Source: Capsicum annuum
Taxonomy: Eukaryota > Streptophyta > Magnoliopsida > Solanales > Solanaceae
Assembly: GCF_002878395.1 (NCBI RefSeq)
Contig: NW_025855744.1
Location: forward strand, 1,120,813 to 1,184,812
DNA length: 64,000 nt
Direction of reading: 5' to 3'
The notes beneath the pieces were generated by a model. That model made no database searches and had not been told where the DNA came from. It saw nothing but the letters and a program-made list of their open reading frames with translations. How positions within the stretch are numbered: position 1 is the first letter of the stretch; the number at the start of each line of letters is the position of its first letter. The translations under genes and the position numbers were made by a program. This document shows, piece after piece, positions 46,160 to 57,624 of the stretch.

Positions 46160-47019
46160 ACATACATCAAGAAGTTCTTTGACACGTTCAAAGAGCTTCA
46201 CATTAACTTACCTATTTTAGATGTTTTATAGGGGATTCCCAAGTACAATAAGTGCTTGAAGGATGTGGTCTCTAATAAAATTAATCAAAAGAATGTGGAG
46301 GCAGTAGCACTCACTAAGGAGTGTAGCTTTATGGTGACATAGAAGATGCCAAAGAAGCTCAAGAACCCTGAGAGGTTCAATCTCCCTATTAAAATTAGCA
46401 ATAGTGAGGTGATCCATGCACTTAGTGACATAGGGGAAAGCATCAATTTGATGCCCCTCTCTTTGTTCAACTCTTTGGGATTAGGATAGGTGAGACCACA
46501 TTAACTGGCAAATGGGACAATAGCCCATCCTAAAGGAATCATTAAGGATGCTCTCATCAGGGTTGTTAAGTTTACTATTCCTGCTGACTTTATGTTTTAG
46601 ATTTTCAGGTAGATGAAAGAGTACCAATCATCTTGGGACATTTATTTTTTGTGGTGGAAGGAGCTTCGATATATGTGAGAGGGGGCATGCTCACAATATG
46701 GCTAGATGATGAAGAGACGATTTTCAAAGTGTACAAACCGCTCAACACAATATCTAGCTTCAAAGATTTATCCATGATTACTGTGATTGGAAGGGATAAG
46801 TGTGGGGTAGTGGAATTGATTCCAAAAAAGACCTCTTCAAACTTTCTCATTGAGCAGCCGAAGCCTCCAATACCACCTCCCAACATGATGTAAATTGATG
46901 AGCCTAAGAAGGATAAAGTTGAGAAATTTGTTGACCTTGAGAGTTCAAACTCAAGAGGTCAGAAACGAATAAGAAGATGGCCTCTAATTAAGAGGAAAAA
47001 GATGAAAGCATGTAGTTGA
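46160..47019 (+). pseudogene. Protease of A
   Basis: Starts after gag with a frame change. KECSFMV and KMPKKLKNPERFNLPIKI (about 46316-46395) precede the active-site loop SDIGESINLMPLSLF (about 46424-46468). The flap and second half follow in other frames. An open piece from 46633 (GHLFFVVEGASIYVRGGM, then DEETIFKVYK) matches B at 58088. The conserved tail with DEPKKDKVEKF ends at the TGA at 47017-47019. Unlike in F, no RT follows: the hairpin motif starts about 15 bases later. Confidence 0.8.
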
Positions 47020-47033
47020 GTCAGAGATTGGGT

Positions 47034-47078
47034 AGTGTCATGACACTAAATCAAACGTTGCTTGGGAGGCCACCCAAG
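47034..47078 (+). ncRNA. Two-hairpin motif of A
   Basis: A perfect palindrome AGTGTCATGACACT (47034-47047), then AAATCAAACGTTG, then the hairpin CTTGGG-AGGCCA-CCCAAG (47061-47078). In B the first hairpin has a different sequence but the same place, and the second has the same stem with loop AGGCAA. Confidence 0.55.
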
Positions 47079-48133
47079 TTAATTTAAGTTATGTTTTATT
47101 TTTAGTATTTTTGTTATTACGTCTCTAATTTTTGTTTAGTTGAGTCACGAGTTGATGAAAAGTCTGAGTGCAGAAAAAATTGAGCTAAGAAGTATGGCAA
47201 AGACTAAGTATGGGGTCCCCGAACCCTCATGATGCAAGAAGATACTACTAGATAGGCATACAGTCCTTAAGGAGTAATTCTTATCTCTACCTTTTAAAGT
47301 ATACTTTGGGGACAAAGTAGATTTTTAAGTGTAGGGTGGGGAAATTCCTATTTTAGGGTAATTTTAAGATTTTTTGTGTTAGGAATAATTGCAATGATCT
47401 TGTTGGTATTATGTTTGACTGCATGATGCAAGTGTTTTGGTTGTATAGAGTATGTTATTATGTAAATTACTCTTTTTGAGACACTTGGGCTCACGATTAT
47501 GACTCTTGTACTTGGCTTAATTATTGAATTCATGTGGTTGTTTGGTTAAGAGTCTATGATGATCCCACTTAATTTAAGCATGTGCCACATGCGTGTAAGG
47601 TTTTTTGTATATTCCTTATTACATGTGATGTATATAACTTGCCTGGTGTATGTGCAAAGCAAAAAAAAGAGTGTGGCTTTAGGAGATGATATAGACATTT
47701 CTTTGATAGCCATGTTATACCTTATTTTGACTTACCCTTATGCAGTATCCTAGTTAACCCCATTAAGCCTTTAATTTATTTTCCTTGTGAGCGTAACTTA
47801 ATTCTTGTACCAATTCTATTATAAATTGTATTTATCTGAGTGATTATGGGTAACTCTTTTGTTGACAGGACACATGTTTATAGAACGTTGGGTGAATTAT
47901 ATGTTGTCTGTGAATGAACAATATGTATGAGTTTGCCAACTAGGTGGGTCAATTCTTGTGGCTAGGATGTTTTGGAGTAGTATTCTGCAAATTATGTTGT
48001 AACATGCTTAGTGTAGAAACTTGAATTCTGTGTAGTCATTGTAGCACTAAATTGAGTGTCTTGATTGTAGTATCAGTATAGAGTCTCCTTAGCTTATGAT
48101 GCTTATAGTGAAGAGTTTTCCGAGGACTAACAA
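47079..48133 (+). other. 3' non-coding region of A
   Basis: No gene. A polypurine-like copy TTTTTAAGTGTAGGGTGGGG lies at 47322-47341. It aligns with B at 58526-59230 and 59770-60126 and lacks B's A-rich middle part. Confidence 0.6.
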
Positions 48134-48152
48134 GGCTTTAAGTGTGGGATGA
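48134..48152 (+). other. Polypurine tract of A
   Basis: GGCTTTAAGTGTGGGATGA ends one base before the 3' LTR start TGATGTTGGGTG at 48153. It matches the tract of B. Confidence 0.75.
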
Positions 48153-49794
48153 TGATGTTGGGTGTATTTAGGCACTCTAGTGTTGTTATTCTAGCCTATT
48201 TAGCCTTGTTTTGAGGATGATTCATGTGATTTATGTATTAAGGATGATATAATTAAGCATCCAAGTTTTTATGTATGTAATTATGATGTTTAAATGTGTT
48301 TTCAAACTAGTTTGTATTCAAATTGATCATTTAGAAACAAAACGAGAAAACTAGTTTAACTAGCTTGAGCTAGGTGTCGTTCTAGTCTATCGTGGTGGTT
48401 TCTAATATTTTGAATCAGTTCATAATGGTTTGAGTGTGTATTTAAGTGTGTAAAATCTTGTTTATAATTTCCAAGGGTCAGTTGAATCATTTCAAGAGTC
48501 GAAATATAAATTAAAGATCAATGTGGGCAAGCCTACTCTTAGCTCGTGTTTCTAGTTCATCATTCTTTGTATTGTGTGGTTTGGAGCTTCAATCCATGGT
48601 ATAAGTGTTGTAGGATTCTTTGTAATTTTTTTATGGTGATATATGGAATTTAAATATTCTTAAAATCAAGTGGAAATAGACCAAAATTCTTGGGATGGAA
48701 TACAATGGCATAAGACAAAGTTGGACGCCAATATGCACTTTCTAGTGAGGTCTAGCAATTTCCCCATGGCGAGACCCTTACTTGACTAGAATAAGCCCGA
48801 CAGCATGAACCTTGCTTTAGTGGAACAATCCACATGATGCGACACATTCTCCACATGACTAAGCAACGTGGTTCAACCCCTATTTCACACACGGCCAAAA
48901 GTTTTCTATTAGAAATAGGACTTGTTGTACACATTGTAATCACTTTTGGACATCTTGGGATAGGAGAGGAGGATGCTACCTACAATTTTTAGGTTTTATA
49001 TTCATTAAATTTATCTATTTAATATATTTAATCATGTATTCAAGTATTTGGATTATGGTTATGTCGATTTATGGCTAAACGCCCCCTTTCCGGGGTTAAA
49101 CCCAAGAACATGACTACGATTCCATCAAATTGATTTGATTTTATTTATTTATCATATTTAGTTGTTTGTCTACCCTTTTTATCATTAATTTAAGGATTCT
49201 CATCCCTTAGAATAGATATATTGTCGACCTTGTGATCTCGAGAGGGGGAATAGAAAGATAAAATGTAAGGGTAAATAGACTAGGGTTTTATTCCTTTATA
49301 AACTAGAGAATTTGAATTAGAAAATAGGATAGAGATATACCTTTAAGTGGTACTTCGTTTGCTATGGGATGAAATATAAATACATTTATCTTAGTGATCA
49401 CCTCCCCGCTCAATGATGTAGTTGTAGGTCTGAGTTAGATAAGTAGTTAGAGGTAGGGAGACCATGATTATAAATCAACCCTGTGAATCAACAACCAAGA
49501 TAAGTAACTTAAATGATGAATTTTAATAGCATAGTATGATTGTTCATAGAGCTTTAGCCCTGGGTTTTCATCTATTGATTGTCTCGAGTTTTTACTTTTG
49601 CGCACTGTTTACTTTATATTTAGTACTAACTCTCAACACTCTTTTGGTTACGCTGGCACTAGATTGATCTAAATAGTGAACTAGAATGAATAGTTGTTTG
49701 AACAAGTATCCTAGGGATTGATATTAGACTTTCTTTAAGGCCACTATATTACTTGATAGACCACATACACTTGCATGTGTGCTTGGGCATAACA
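48153..49794 (+). repeat. 3' LTR of A (1642 bp)
   Basis: Starts TGATGTTGGGTGTATTTAGG and ends GCTTGGGCATAACA. It is followed directly by the target copy ATTTC. Confidence 0.92.
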
Positions 49795-49799
49795 ATTTC

Positions 49800-50097
49800 A
49801 TTGCAAAATATATAGAAATTATTATGCTTATGTAAGGGATCCTTGAAATAGTCTAAAATCATAATGTAGAGCCTTGTTTTGAATAAATTAATGTGATACC
49901 ACGAGTTGAACATATTTGTTTTCTTTAAAATTAACGATTCTTGAGTAGCGATATACATTGGACTTGTTCGGATTGAAAATAGGTTATAGGGGTATGAAAT
50001 TGAGGAAAAATTTGAACTTTTTGAATTTTGAGTTTTTCTTCAACGTTTACTATTCCCCACTTTTATTGGAAACTAGCAGTAGGATTTTCAGGTTTAT
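49800..50097 (+). other. ORF2 leader of C, second part
   Basis: Continues the C leader after A. It aligns with element I on the minus strand from about 6135 down to 5800 (words AGGGCCTTGTT-like, CCACGAGTTGAACAT, ACTTGTT). No gene before the ATG at 50098. Confidence 0.6.
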
Positions 50098-52360
50098 ATG
50101 GCACCTACAGTGAAGAAGGCAAGTACTTTAAGGAAATAAGCAAAGTCTCCCGATCTTAGTGGTTTAGTGAAGGACTATCTGAGGTAGCGTCATACAGATA
50201 CTATAGTTGTAGAGACGTATAGATTCTTGAGAGGACAAACTCGTCAGGCTGCTCAGGCAGCTGTAGCCCAAATGAGGATGAAGTCAGCCAAGATATCACC
50301 ATCATAGACTCCTTTACGGAATGATAATCATGAGAAGGAGGAGACAGAGTCTGAGTCTACACCACAGGTTGCTCAAGACCCCCAGTCTGAGAAAAGGTCC
50401 CAGGATTCTTCTGAGGAGGTTGAGCAGTAGCATTCATCAGCGGTACCCAGTTTGAGGAGGGTACCACCACTCATACAAAGAAGAAGGACGTACCCCAATC
50501 TAAGGAAGGTATAGTATAGGCTTCCCATGATGCACTTCATGAGAAGACACTCGCACCTACCATGGATGCACCTCTGGAGAAGGGATATCTGAGGTGGTGT
50601 ATAGAAGGGATGGGCATATATCTGAGATTGATAGCTATGTAAAGGAGCTAGGCAGACCCACGAGATGTATCTATAAGGAGCACTGGATCTACTTATAGGG
50701 GCTAGAGAGATTACCACAGTTGTGGGCAACATTTGACAGATATCAGCTACAGTGGATGACTAGGCCACTTGGCTCTTATAAACCAGCTATAGTGTGGGAT
50801 ATTTATGCATCTTATAGAGCCACCATAGTCCTTCCTATGTGCCATCTTCCAGACTTTATCGGAATTTTATGACATCCATAACATGATCATACACTAGTCA
50901 AAGGGGTCAAAGTTGATATTAGAGAGAAGACTATTTGTAGAGTCATATTTCACCCAGATTATATTGTACCTACATCTATAGCTTAGTGTGACCTTAGATT
51001 AAGGATTGCATAGTATCATCACATTATGTGGAATGCTGAGCATAGAACTGAGAGGCTTGAGATAGCTAGGTGGATAGCCGGTTACATTTAACCACAAGGT
51101 GTTGAGACCTCATGGATTGAGGGGAAAGCTATGATCAAGAAGGGGATGTTGAAACTTGAGGCCAAATTTTGGTGGTTTCTTATTAGATACCGCCTACTAC
51201 CCACTACATCAGATAATAAATTGACATAGGAGGGAGTTACACATGGTTTTTGCTTGATGGATAGTTATGATATTGATTTTGTTGCCATACTCAAGTATAA
51301 ATTACATGATCAAGCCTTTGGTGAGTGACTAACCTGTTATTTCCTTGTATGATCTAGAGGATATGTGATGAGGAAGGTTTCCCCAAGTTACCGGGTATTG
51401 ATGAGAGGGTGACTGCGATTACGACTGTGCAGACAAGGACCATGAAGGGTATGGCACGTCAGACACTTCTAGGAGAACTAGATAGCAGGCAGAAGTACCA
51501 CAGGCCCAATTTGAGGGGCCAACAGTTTTTGCAGATCCTAATGAGGCACATATAGATGACGCGGGTGTTGGTGTAGATATGATTATAGGGGAGTAAAGAA
51601 ATGCTCTGGATATAAGTACACAAGGTGAGAGGACATAAGCTAGTTCTTATTCTGCCCCGACTTTAACCTTAGAGCCGGTTGGTGCATTTACAGAGCCTGC
51701 TCTCCCATCCACTACAGCTTTGGCGATAAGTATGGTTACTATATCCAGTGATTTTTTGCACAGCCTAGTGGATAGTCAGAGGACCACATCTTCTTAGTTA
51801 AAGGGCGTTAAGATCGAGATGACTACACTCTTTGGGTAGATTAGATCAGGGGTCAGAACTAGATTTCAATAAGATGAGCCTAGACGGGAGGCTGCTTAGA
51901 GAGATGTACTATCAGAGTTGCATATTAATTTTAATAGAAGAATTATTGAACTAGAGAGATAGCTTATATCCCAATATATAGAGACAGGTGTGCTAGATCT
52001 AGTATAGAAGAGGGAATTTTGATATCCTATGAGCAAAGGTACGCTATCTTGTTGAGAAATATGCAGATTTACTTATCACCTTTACATGTGTTAAGATAGT
52101 TTGACTTCTTTGCGGTGCATGATGATGTGTTCCGAGCAATTATCAAGAAAGGTTACTTACACAATTTGTAGGATCCTATTATGATAGAAGAAGAGGCCCT
52201 TTAAAAGGCCAAACATGATTCTTTAGAGATTGAATTCATAGATAGGCAGAGTCATGACACTATAGCAGTGGGTGCATCATCTAGTAGTGCACCGCCACCA
52301 CCACCGCCTTCGCCAGCTTATATGCCCCCATCTGGGGATATTTCTAAATTGAGTGCTTAG
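50098..52360 (+). pseudogene. ORF2 of C ('putative plant transposon protein' family)
   Basis: ATG at 50098 opens MAPTVKKAS, with SPDLSGLVKDYL about 20 codons on. An acidic region (50330-50430) follows. The central domain then appears in broken frames: FDRYQLQWMTRPLGSYKP (about 50733) and IVWDIYASYRATI (about 50790), then IARWIAGYI (about 51061), LEAKFWWFLIRYRLLP (about 51157) and CLMDSYDIDFVAILKYKL (about 51252). The C-terminal part has a helical region (INFNRRIIELER, about 51928) and a proline run, stopping at TAG 52358-52360. Homologous parts exist in F, E and I, so this is a genuine element gene. Its role is unknown. Confidence 0.7.
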
Positions 52361-53864
52361 TGTGTCCCAGGTATGTTCTCACTTTACTATGTTTTGTTTT
52401 ATTTTAGAGACTTGAGGGCAGTGTATTGTTTTTAGTTGGGGGTAGCCATACCATGCCACAACGGGTTTTTGTTGCCATGATTCTTTTTTCGTCGGTTATG
52501 ATATGATGGTAGAACTGACATGTCTAGGATAATTATGTGTCGTATTGTGTTTTTTCTTCATATTGTGATATTTTGTGTAATTAAGAGATTTTGAGTATTT
52601 AGGCAAGTAGTCATATTTTGACTGATTTCTTATACCCATCCAAAAAATTGAGTTTTTAGAACTTTATTGATGTACGTATGTATGAACTTTGTGGATCTTG
52701 TTATGGGATTAGTATTAGGTACATGATAACCATTTGCTGACAATTGCATGAACTGGATAGGTAGTAATTGGTGATATTGACTCTGTGTTATGTGTGCGTG
52801 AAATACTAATTAGTTTTCTTTTTATGTTAAATCCAGAACTTGCCTGGGTAGTCTAAACTAGATTGAAGGATAGCCGATTAGGAGAGGATCATAGGCCATT
52901 TTTTATTTTAGTCCAGTTTTAGCATAAATGACCTGCTATGTGTGAATCGTATCCCTTGATCCCGATTTTGATCCTTATAAGCCTAATCTTCTTGTTTTCA
53001 CTATTTACTTTCCTATTTGTATTATAATTTACCTTTCTTGTCCTTGTTCCTTCTTGGACAGTATGCAACTCAACACAGGCAAAAAGCTTAAGTTGAGAGT
53101 GGCTATCATAGAGGTGCATAGTGTAACATGAGTATGAAGAAGCGTAAAAGAGGATAAAAAAAAAGTTTGGATAGGCGTGGTAGCAAAAGAAAAGAAAAAG
53201 AAAACTATGAAAAAATAAAAAAAAGAATAAAAGACCACACCCAACCTGAATGTTCAATAAAAAAAATACAAGGGAGAAATAAAAGTGGAATAAAAAAAAG
53301 AATTTGCTAGTTAGTGAGACCCCAAAGTTAGTGTAGTGCCAAGGAGGCTTAGTCATTTGAAATATCTAGGTCTATCATACCGGCCCCCAAACCTACATTA
53401 GAAGACGAGAAAAGTCCTATAGTGATCCTGACCTGACTATCTGGATGCTAGGTAAAGAAAATAAGGAAAAGCCTATGGTATTTCACATGCACTGATTGGA
53501 ACTTCTTTGATGAGTGTGGGTGTCTCTAGACCTTCCCTGCATTGATATGCACATTTTATATGAGTGAGTGGGACATCTTTGTTGTGAGATAACTTGAGTC
53601 ATATCGCTAGTTATTTTGTTGTTTCGAGTAGTGTAATTTATACATAGGAGCAGTTGTCTATTGCTAATGTAATTTCCATACCTTGAACCCTTTGTGTCAT
53701 ATTGTGCTTTATATTCATACACAGTTGGTTTTGAAAAGATATATATGAGGGGATCTTGTGATTTGAACTTAATGTGACAATTAACTGCCTTTAATATCTT
53801 AGATTCTCTTAGTTAAACATCATTTTTGTTTTGTTGTCTTTTTATTGCCTGAGGAAATGAAAAT
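52361..53864 (+). other. 3' non-coding region of C
   Basis: No gene on the plus strand. It has TTTTTAGTTGGGGGTAG (52429-52445) and AAGCTTAAGTTGAGAGTGG (53088-53106) polypurine-like words, followed by an A-rich tract (53140-53300). The long minus-strand open frame across 52919-53356 is only the reverse of that tract. From 53495 it matches the 3' region of element I. Confidence 0.6.
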
Positions 53865-53882
53865 GTTCTAAGTAGAGGGTGT
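53865..53882 (+). other. Polypurine tract of C
   Basis: GTTCTAAGTAGAGGGTGT ends where the 3' LTR starts. The same tract precedes the LTR of I. Confidence 0.75.
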
Positions 53883-54222
53883 TGAAGTGCTATAGAAATA
53901 TATCACTTTCAATGCTTGAAACGAGAAAATATGCAAGATTCTAAGGGCTTTTGGTTAGATTTAATCCGTTTGGGCTATGTTTTGCAGAAAACTATATATT
54001 GGATGATAAGTTCATGAAAAAGGCATTTTTGTCCACTTTTGGAGTGATTATGGATAATTGGGGTGTTTTCTGGTTGATCGTGATTAATGCATGTTCAAAA
54101 GTCGAAGAAGAGCTGAAAAACTAACTCCCAGCACCTACTAAGTTGACCTACGAACCATATATACACCTATGGACCTCATGTAGACAAAGTGGGTACTAGA
54201 TTCTCAAAATATCAAAAGTTGA
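53883..54222 (+). repeat. 3' LTR of C, first 340 bp (cut by D)
   Basis: TGAAGTGCTATAG onward matches 37920-38285 up to AAAATATCAAAAGTTGA, then similarity stops exactly at 54223. GTTGA (54218-54222) is the expected duplicated target of D. Confidence 0.85.
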
Positions 54223-54265
54223 TGTCACACGTCCAATCCCATTAGGGAGGACAGGCACCCGTAGA

Positions 54266-55940
54266 TGATGTGGGGTGTATTTATGCATTCTCGCGTTACT
54301 ATTGTAAACTTTTTAGCCTTGTTTTGAGGATAATTCATGTGTTTTATGTGTGGATAATGAAATAAATGTGCATATAAGTGTCCAAGGACGTGATTATAAT
54401 GTTCAAAGTATTTTCCAAACAAGATTGTACTTAATTGAGTCATTTAGAGTTCAATCGAGAAAATTAGTTTTACTAGCTTGAGCTAGGTGTGTGTCTAGAT
54501 GGTTTCTTTGGATTCTATTGTGTTTAAAGGGTTCCAAATGGTTTAAATTCTATTATTATATGAGTAATAACTTTTTTGCATTGTGTGATGTTCAATTTGA
54601 ATAAGTCAAGAGTCGAAACATAAAGTTAAAGATCATGGAAATTAGGCTAGTCTTAACTCTTGTTTTTGATTAATCGATGGGGATATTGTGTTGTTGTGAT
54701 CTCTAAATTGTGGTGTGTGATTATTTAGGAATCTTTGTGAGTTGAATATGGTGATATAATGATGATATAAAGGATGAAAATCGATGGGAAGTACACCACA
54801 AAAGAAGGGACAAAAGATGGGACGATCAAGACTTAACCAAAATTCGGAACACAGCTTCCAGGGATTGCCCACTATATAGGAATGTCACCCTCTCCATTGC
54901 AGTTTTCCCTTGCCTTAGAAAATATTTTAAGAGCAACTTACAGTGTGTACCCACAATTTTCCCATGATGCAGGGTCTATTTTGGCGCAATGGAGCCCGTG
55001 ACACAACTTCCAGAATGGTGCAATGGAGCCCGTGATGGATGCTCTATTCCATGCCTGACTTGCACTTTAAATCCTTGTCCGACATAGCTTTAACCTATCT
55101 TATTCCTATAAATAAATATATATGCATGTTTTTAATTATTCTTGGATATCTTGGAGCATTGAAAGGTAGCTACAACTTTATCTTTTAGGTTTTACATCAT
55201 TTCTTTAGCTTTCTTTTAGATTATATCATGTATTCAACCTTTTAGATCATGATTATGACTATGAGTGGCTAAAAACCCTCTTTCTGGGGTTAAATCTAAG
55301 AACATGAGTACTATTGTTTTGAGTTAAGTTCGTTTAATTTTGCTTATCATTATTGGTTGTTTTTTGGTTCTTGATTTAACTATTTTAAGGATTAGCTACC
55401 CTTAGAATACATTAATTGTCGACCTTGTAATCTCGGGAGAGGGAATAGGGTAATAGAACATGGGGATAGACAAAGTATGGTTTGTATTCTTTTAAGAAAT
55501 AAGGAATTGAAATTAGTGTCTACGATAGCGATATATTTAGATGCCTTACTTGATTAACACATTGGAAGATAGCTTAAAGAACTTAATTGGACCATTATAT
55601 TCCCGCTCAATAATGCGAAAAACCCTTCGAATCAACAACCAAGATAAGCAAGTTAACGACTCAAATTCAATAACATAGTATGATTGTTCAAAGTTCTTTA
55701 ACCCTGGGTTTTATCCTATTAACTGTTTCAAGCTCTTTACTTTACTCATTATTTATTTTTCTCTAGTTATAAATTACAAACTCTCTTTTTAGTTACGCTT
55801 GCATCAACTGAATCTAAATTGTGAACTAAAATAGAATTATTGTTGAATCAACTCTCCATGGGATAGATACTTGGCTTTCAGTAGGTCACTTTACTACTTG
55901 ATAAGACCACATAATTCGCGTGTGCGCTTGGGCACTGTGA
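54266..55940 (+). repeat. 5' LTR of B (1675 bp)
   Basis: Starts TGATGTGGGGTGTATTTATG and ends GGGCACTGTGA (GA for CA). Compared with the 3' LTR, a stretch of about 65 bp after CCCGCTCAATAATG (about 55602-55615) is missing. TATA box TATAAATA at 55107-55114. Confidence 0.92.
55107..55114 (+). promoter_or_regulatory. TATA box in B 5' LTR
   Basis: TATAAATA about 840 bp into the LTR, at the place homologous to the TATA box of A. The 3' LTR has TATAAGTA there (about 60975). Confidence 0.45.
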
Positions 55941-55945
55941 ATTTT

Positions 55946-55963
55946 TTGCCCCATTGCCAGGGA
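55946..55963 (+). other. Primer-binding site of B (tRNA-Asp type)
   Basis: TTGCCCCATTGCCAGGGA matches TGGCGCCGTTGCCGGGGA at 14 of 18, five bases after the LTR end. Confidence 0.75.
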
Positions 55964-56059
55964 CTTGAAATTTGGCAACTGTTTATATAATTTTACATTT
56001 TGATTTATTTGGTGCTTTAATGATTGGTCTTGGTCCTATTTTTGTAGGAAATAAGTTAC

Positions 56060-57620
56060 AAAAGTTCGCAAGGGATTAGGACTTGGTTAAATCAAGCACC
56101 AAATCAAAGCAACTTTTTGATCAAAGAAGGAGAGAACCAAATCTTCTCCCTTAAATTCTGCAAATCCCAGAAAACCAAGAGAATCCTTCCATCATGATTG
56201 ATGAACTAGCAGCCCAAAGGACAGTCAGAGAAGTGGTATTCCCACTTCCAACCAATTTGACCTCCCCATTTTAGAAGCTGGCAGCTGGAGGCAATTTTGA
56301 ACATAAGCAGAATATGGTACAACTTCTGATAAGCAGTGGATAGTTCAAAGGGATTTCACATGAAGATTCACAGATCCACTTGCAGAATTTTTTAGAAATT
56401 AGTGATACATTCATCCCGACGGGCTTAAATCAAGATTATATGAGGATGACGCTTTTCCCTCTTTCTCTGTTTGGGGATGCAAAAAAAGAGGTTGGCTGAG
56501 AACTAAAAAATTCAATCACTGCATGGGATGATTTGGCCAGAAAATTTCTTATTCAATTCATCTCGCCTGGCAAGACTGCGAGACTTTGTAGTGAGATAGT
56601 GTTCTTCAAACAGAAGCCATACGATAACCTCTATCATACTTGGGAATGATTCAAGGCTCTTCTTTAAGGTTTTTCACATCACAAACAATCTAATTAGGTA
56701 CTTGCTTATACATTTGTAGAAGCACTTGAACACAATACAAAGATTTTCCTATATTCAGTCACAGGTGGTCAGGCACTGGAATTGACTTATGATGAGTTGT
56801 ACACATTGGTGAACCACATAGTATAAGGAAATCCCGAGTGGAATTCAAATACTAGAAGTACCACAAAAAGAATTACAGGTGCATTGGAGGTAGACCAGTT
56901 CACTACCTTATCAGCTCAGGTTGTAGCATTGCAAAATATGATAAACACTCAGTTTAGTAGCCTAAAATTGAGAGCTCCACAGCCTACAACAGTAATCAAT
57001 ATAGTTTAGAAAAATAATGATTGATGTGAGATCTATGAAAACAGTGGCCATTCAGCGGCCATGCATGCATCAAATATGAAATTGGTAATATATGTGGGCA
57101 ATGCTCAAAGGATAAATTATGGTAATGCCTACAGCATGAAGTGGTAGATTCAGTCGTGGAACGTATTACAACAAATTCAGCAACCACTAGCACTAGGAAA
57201 TTAGTCAACTATCAACATGGAAGAGATGATGAAAGAAACCTTTGCTGGTCAAGCACAAATGGCTGCAGATATGAAAAATTAATAGGCAGAATTGGAAAAT
57301 CAAAAAGTGCCCCAGAGAAGCATAAAGTTGCAATTAGGGTAGTTACAACAAGTATTGAATGCTAGGCCTCAAGGTGGTCTACTAGCAGATATAGAAAATC
57401 TGAATCAAGTTATGGAAATCACCTTGAGGAGTGGTAAAGAGCTTTAAGAAAAACCTCAAAAGGCAACTAAGGAGGTATATATTGATTTGGTGACTGAATA
57501 GGTAAATGACAAAGTTGCTGAGAAATTGAGGAAGTCTGAGTACTTGAAAGAAAAAGTTGGTGCAGAAGAAAAGAAGCAAATTTTTCCACAACCCTTCCCT
57601 CAAAAGCAAATTTAGTAAGT
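56060..57620 (+). pseudogene. gag of B
   Basis: Capsid protein remains, largely one frame with stops. Candidate start ATG at 56194 (MIDELAAQRTV), although coding character begins near 56060. The core has NMVQLLISSG (about 56314), ISHEDSQIHLQNFLEISDTF, LFPLSLFGDAKKE (about 56452), LARKFLIQFISPGKTARL (about 56532), a YHTWE...FKALL segment and TYDELYTLVNHI (about 56790). The degenerate knuckle CEIYENSGHSAAMHA (about 57028) keeps the first Cys and the Gly-His but not the others. LRSGKEL (about 57425) and a Lys/Glu-rich tail lead to the protease. Gene order and words match A throughout. Confidence 0.87.
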
Positions 57621-57624
57621 TCTT

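Larger units (their letters stand above)
42870..49794 (+). mobile_element. Element A: complete gag-PR-only LTR retrotransposon
   Basis: 6.9-kb element with a perfect target duplication ATTTC (42865-42869 and 49795-49799). LTRs are 1611 and 1642 bp, with a tRNA-Asp primer site and a polypurine tract. The internal region is only 3672 bp and codes for gag and protease remains, with no RT, RNase H, integrase or ORF2. Sister of element B (same LTR family, same gene content). The empty target site is seen in element I. Confidence 0.92.
37920..54222 (+). mobile_element. Element C: Athila-like gag-PR-ORF2 element (left part), carrying A
   Basis: 5' LTR 37920-39398, PBS 39405-39422, gag from 39508, protease to about 42011, two hairpin motifs, leader split by element A (42870-49794), ORF2 50098-52360, 3' region, polypurine tract and the first 340 bp of the 3' LTR (53883-54222), where D begins. 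The protease is followed directly by the hairpin motif, so RT, RNase H and integrase are absent. It is inserted in ORF2 of F. The rest of its 3' LTR should lie beyond D, outside the window. Confidence 0.85.

Noticed and set aside
52919..53356. 145-codon minus-strand frame with Phe-rich, membrane-like sequence
   Set aside because: It is the reverse complement of the A-rich tract in C's 3' region; long A/G runs read as Phe, Leu and Ser on the other strand.
54266..54270. LTR start of B three bases further right (TGTGGGG at 54269)
   Set aside because: With that start the flanks are GATGA and GTAGC, which do not match. Starting at TGATGT gives GTAGA/GTAGC and agrees with the starts of A and the B 3' LTR.
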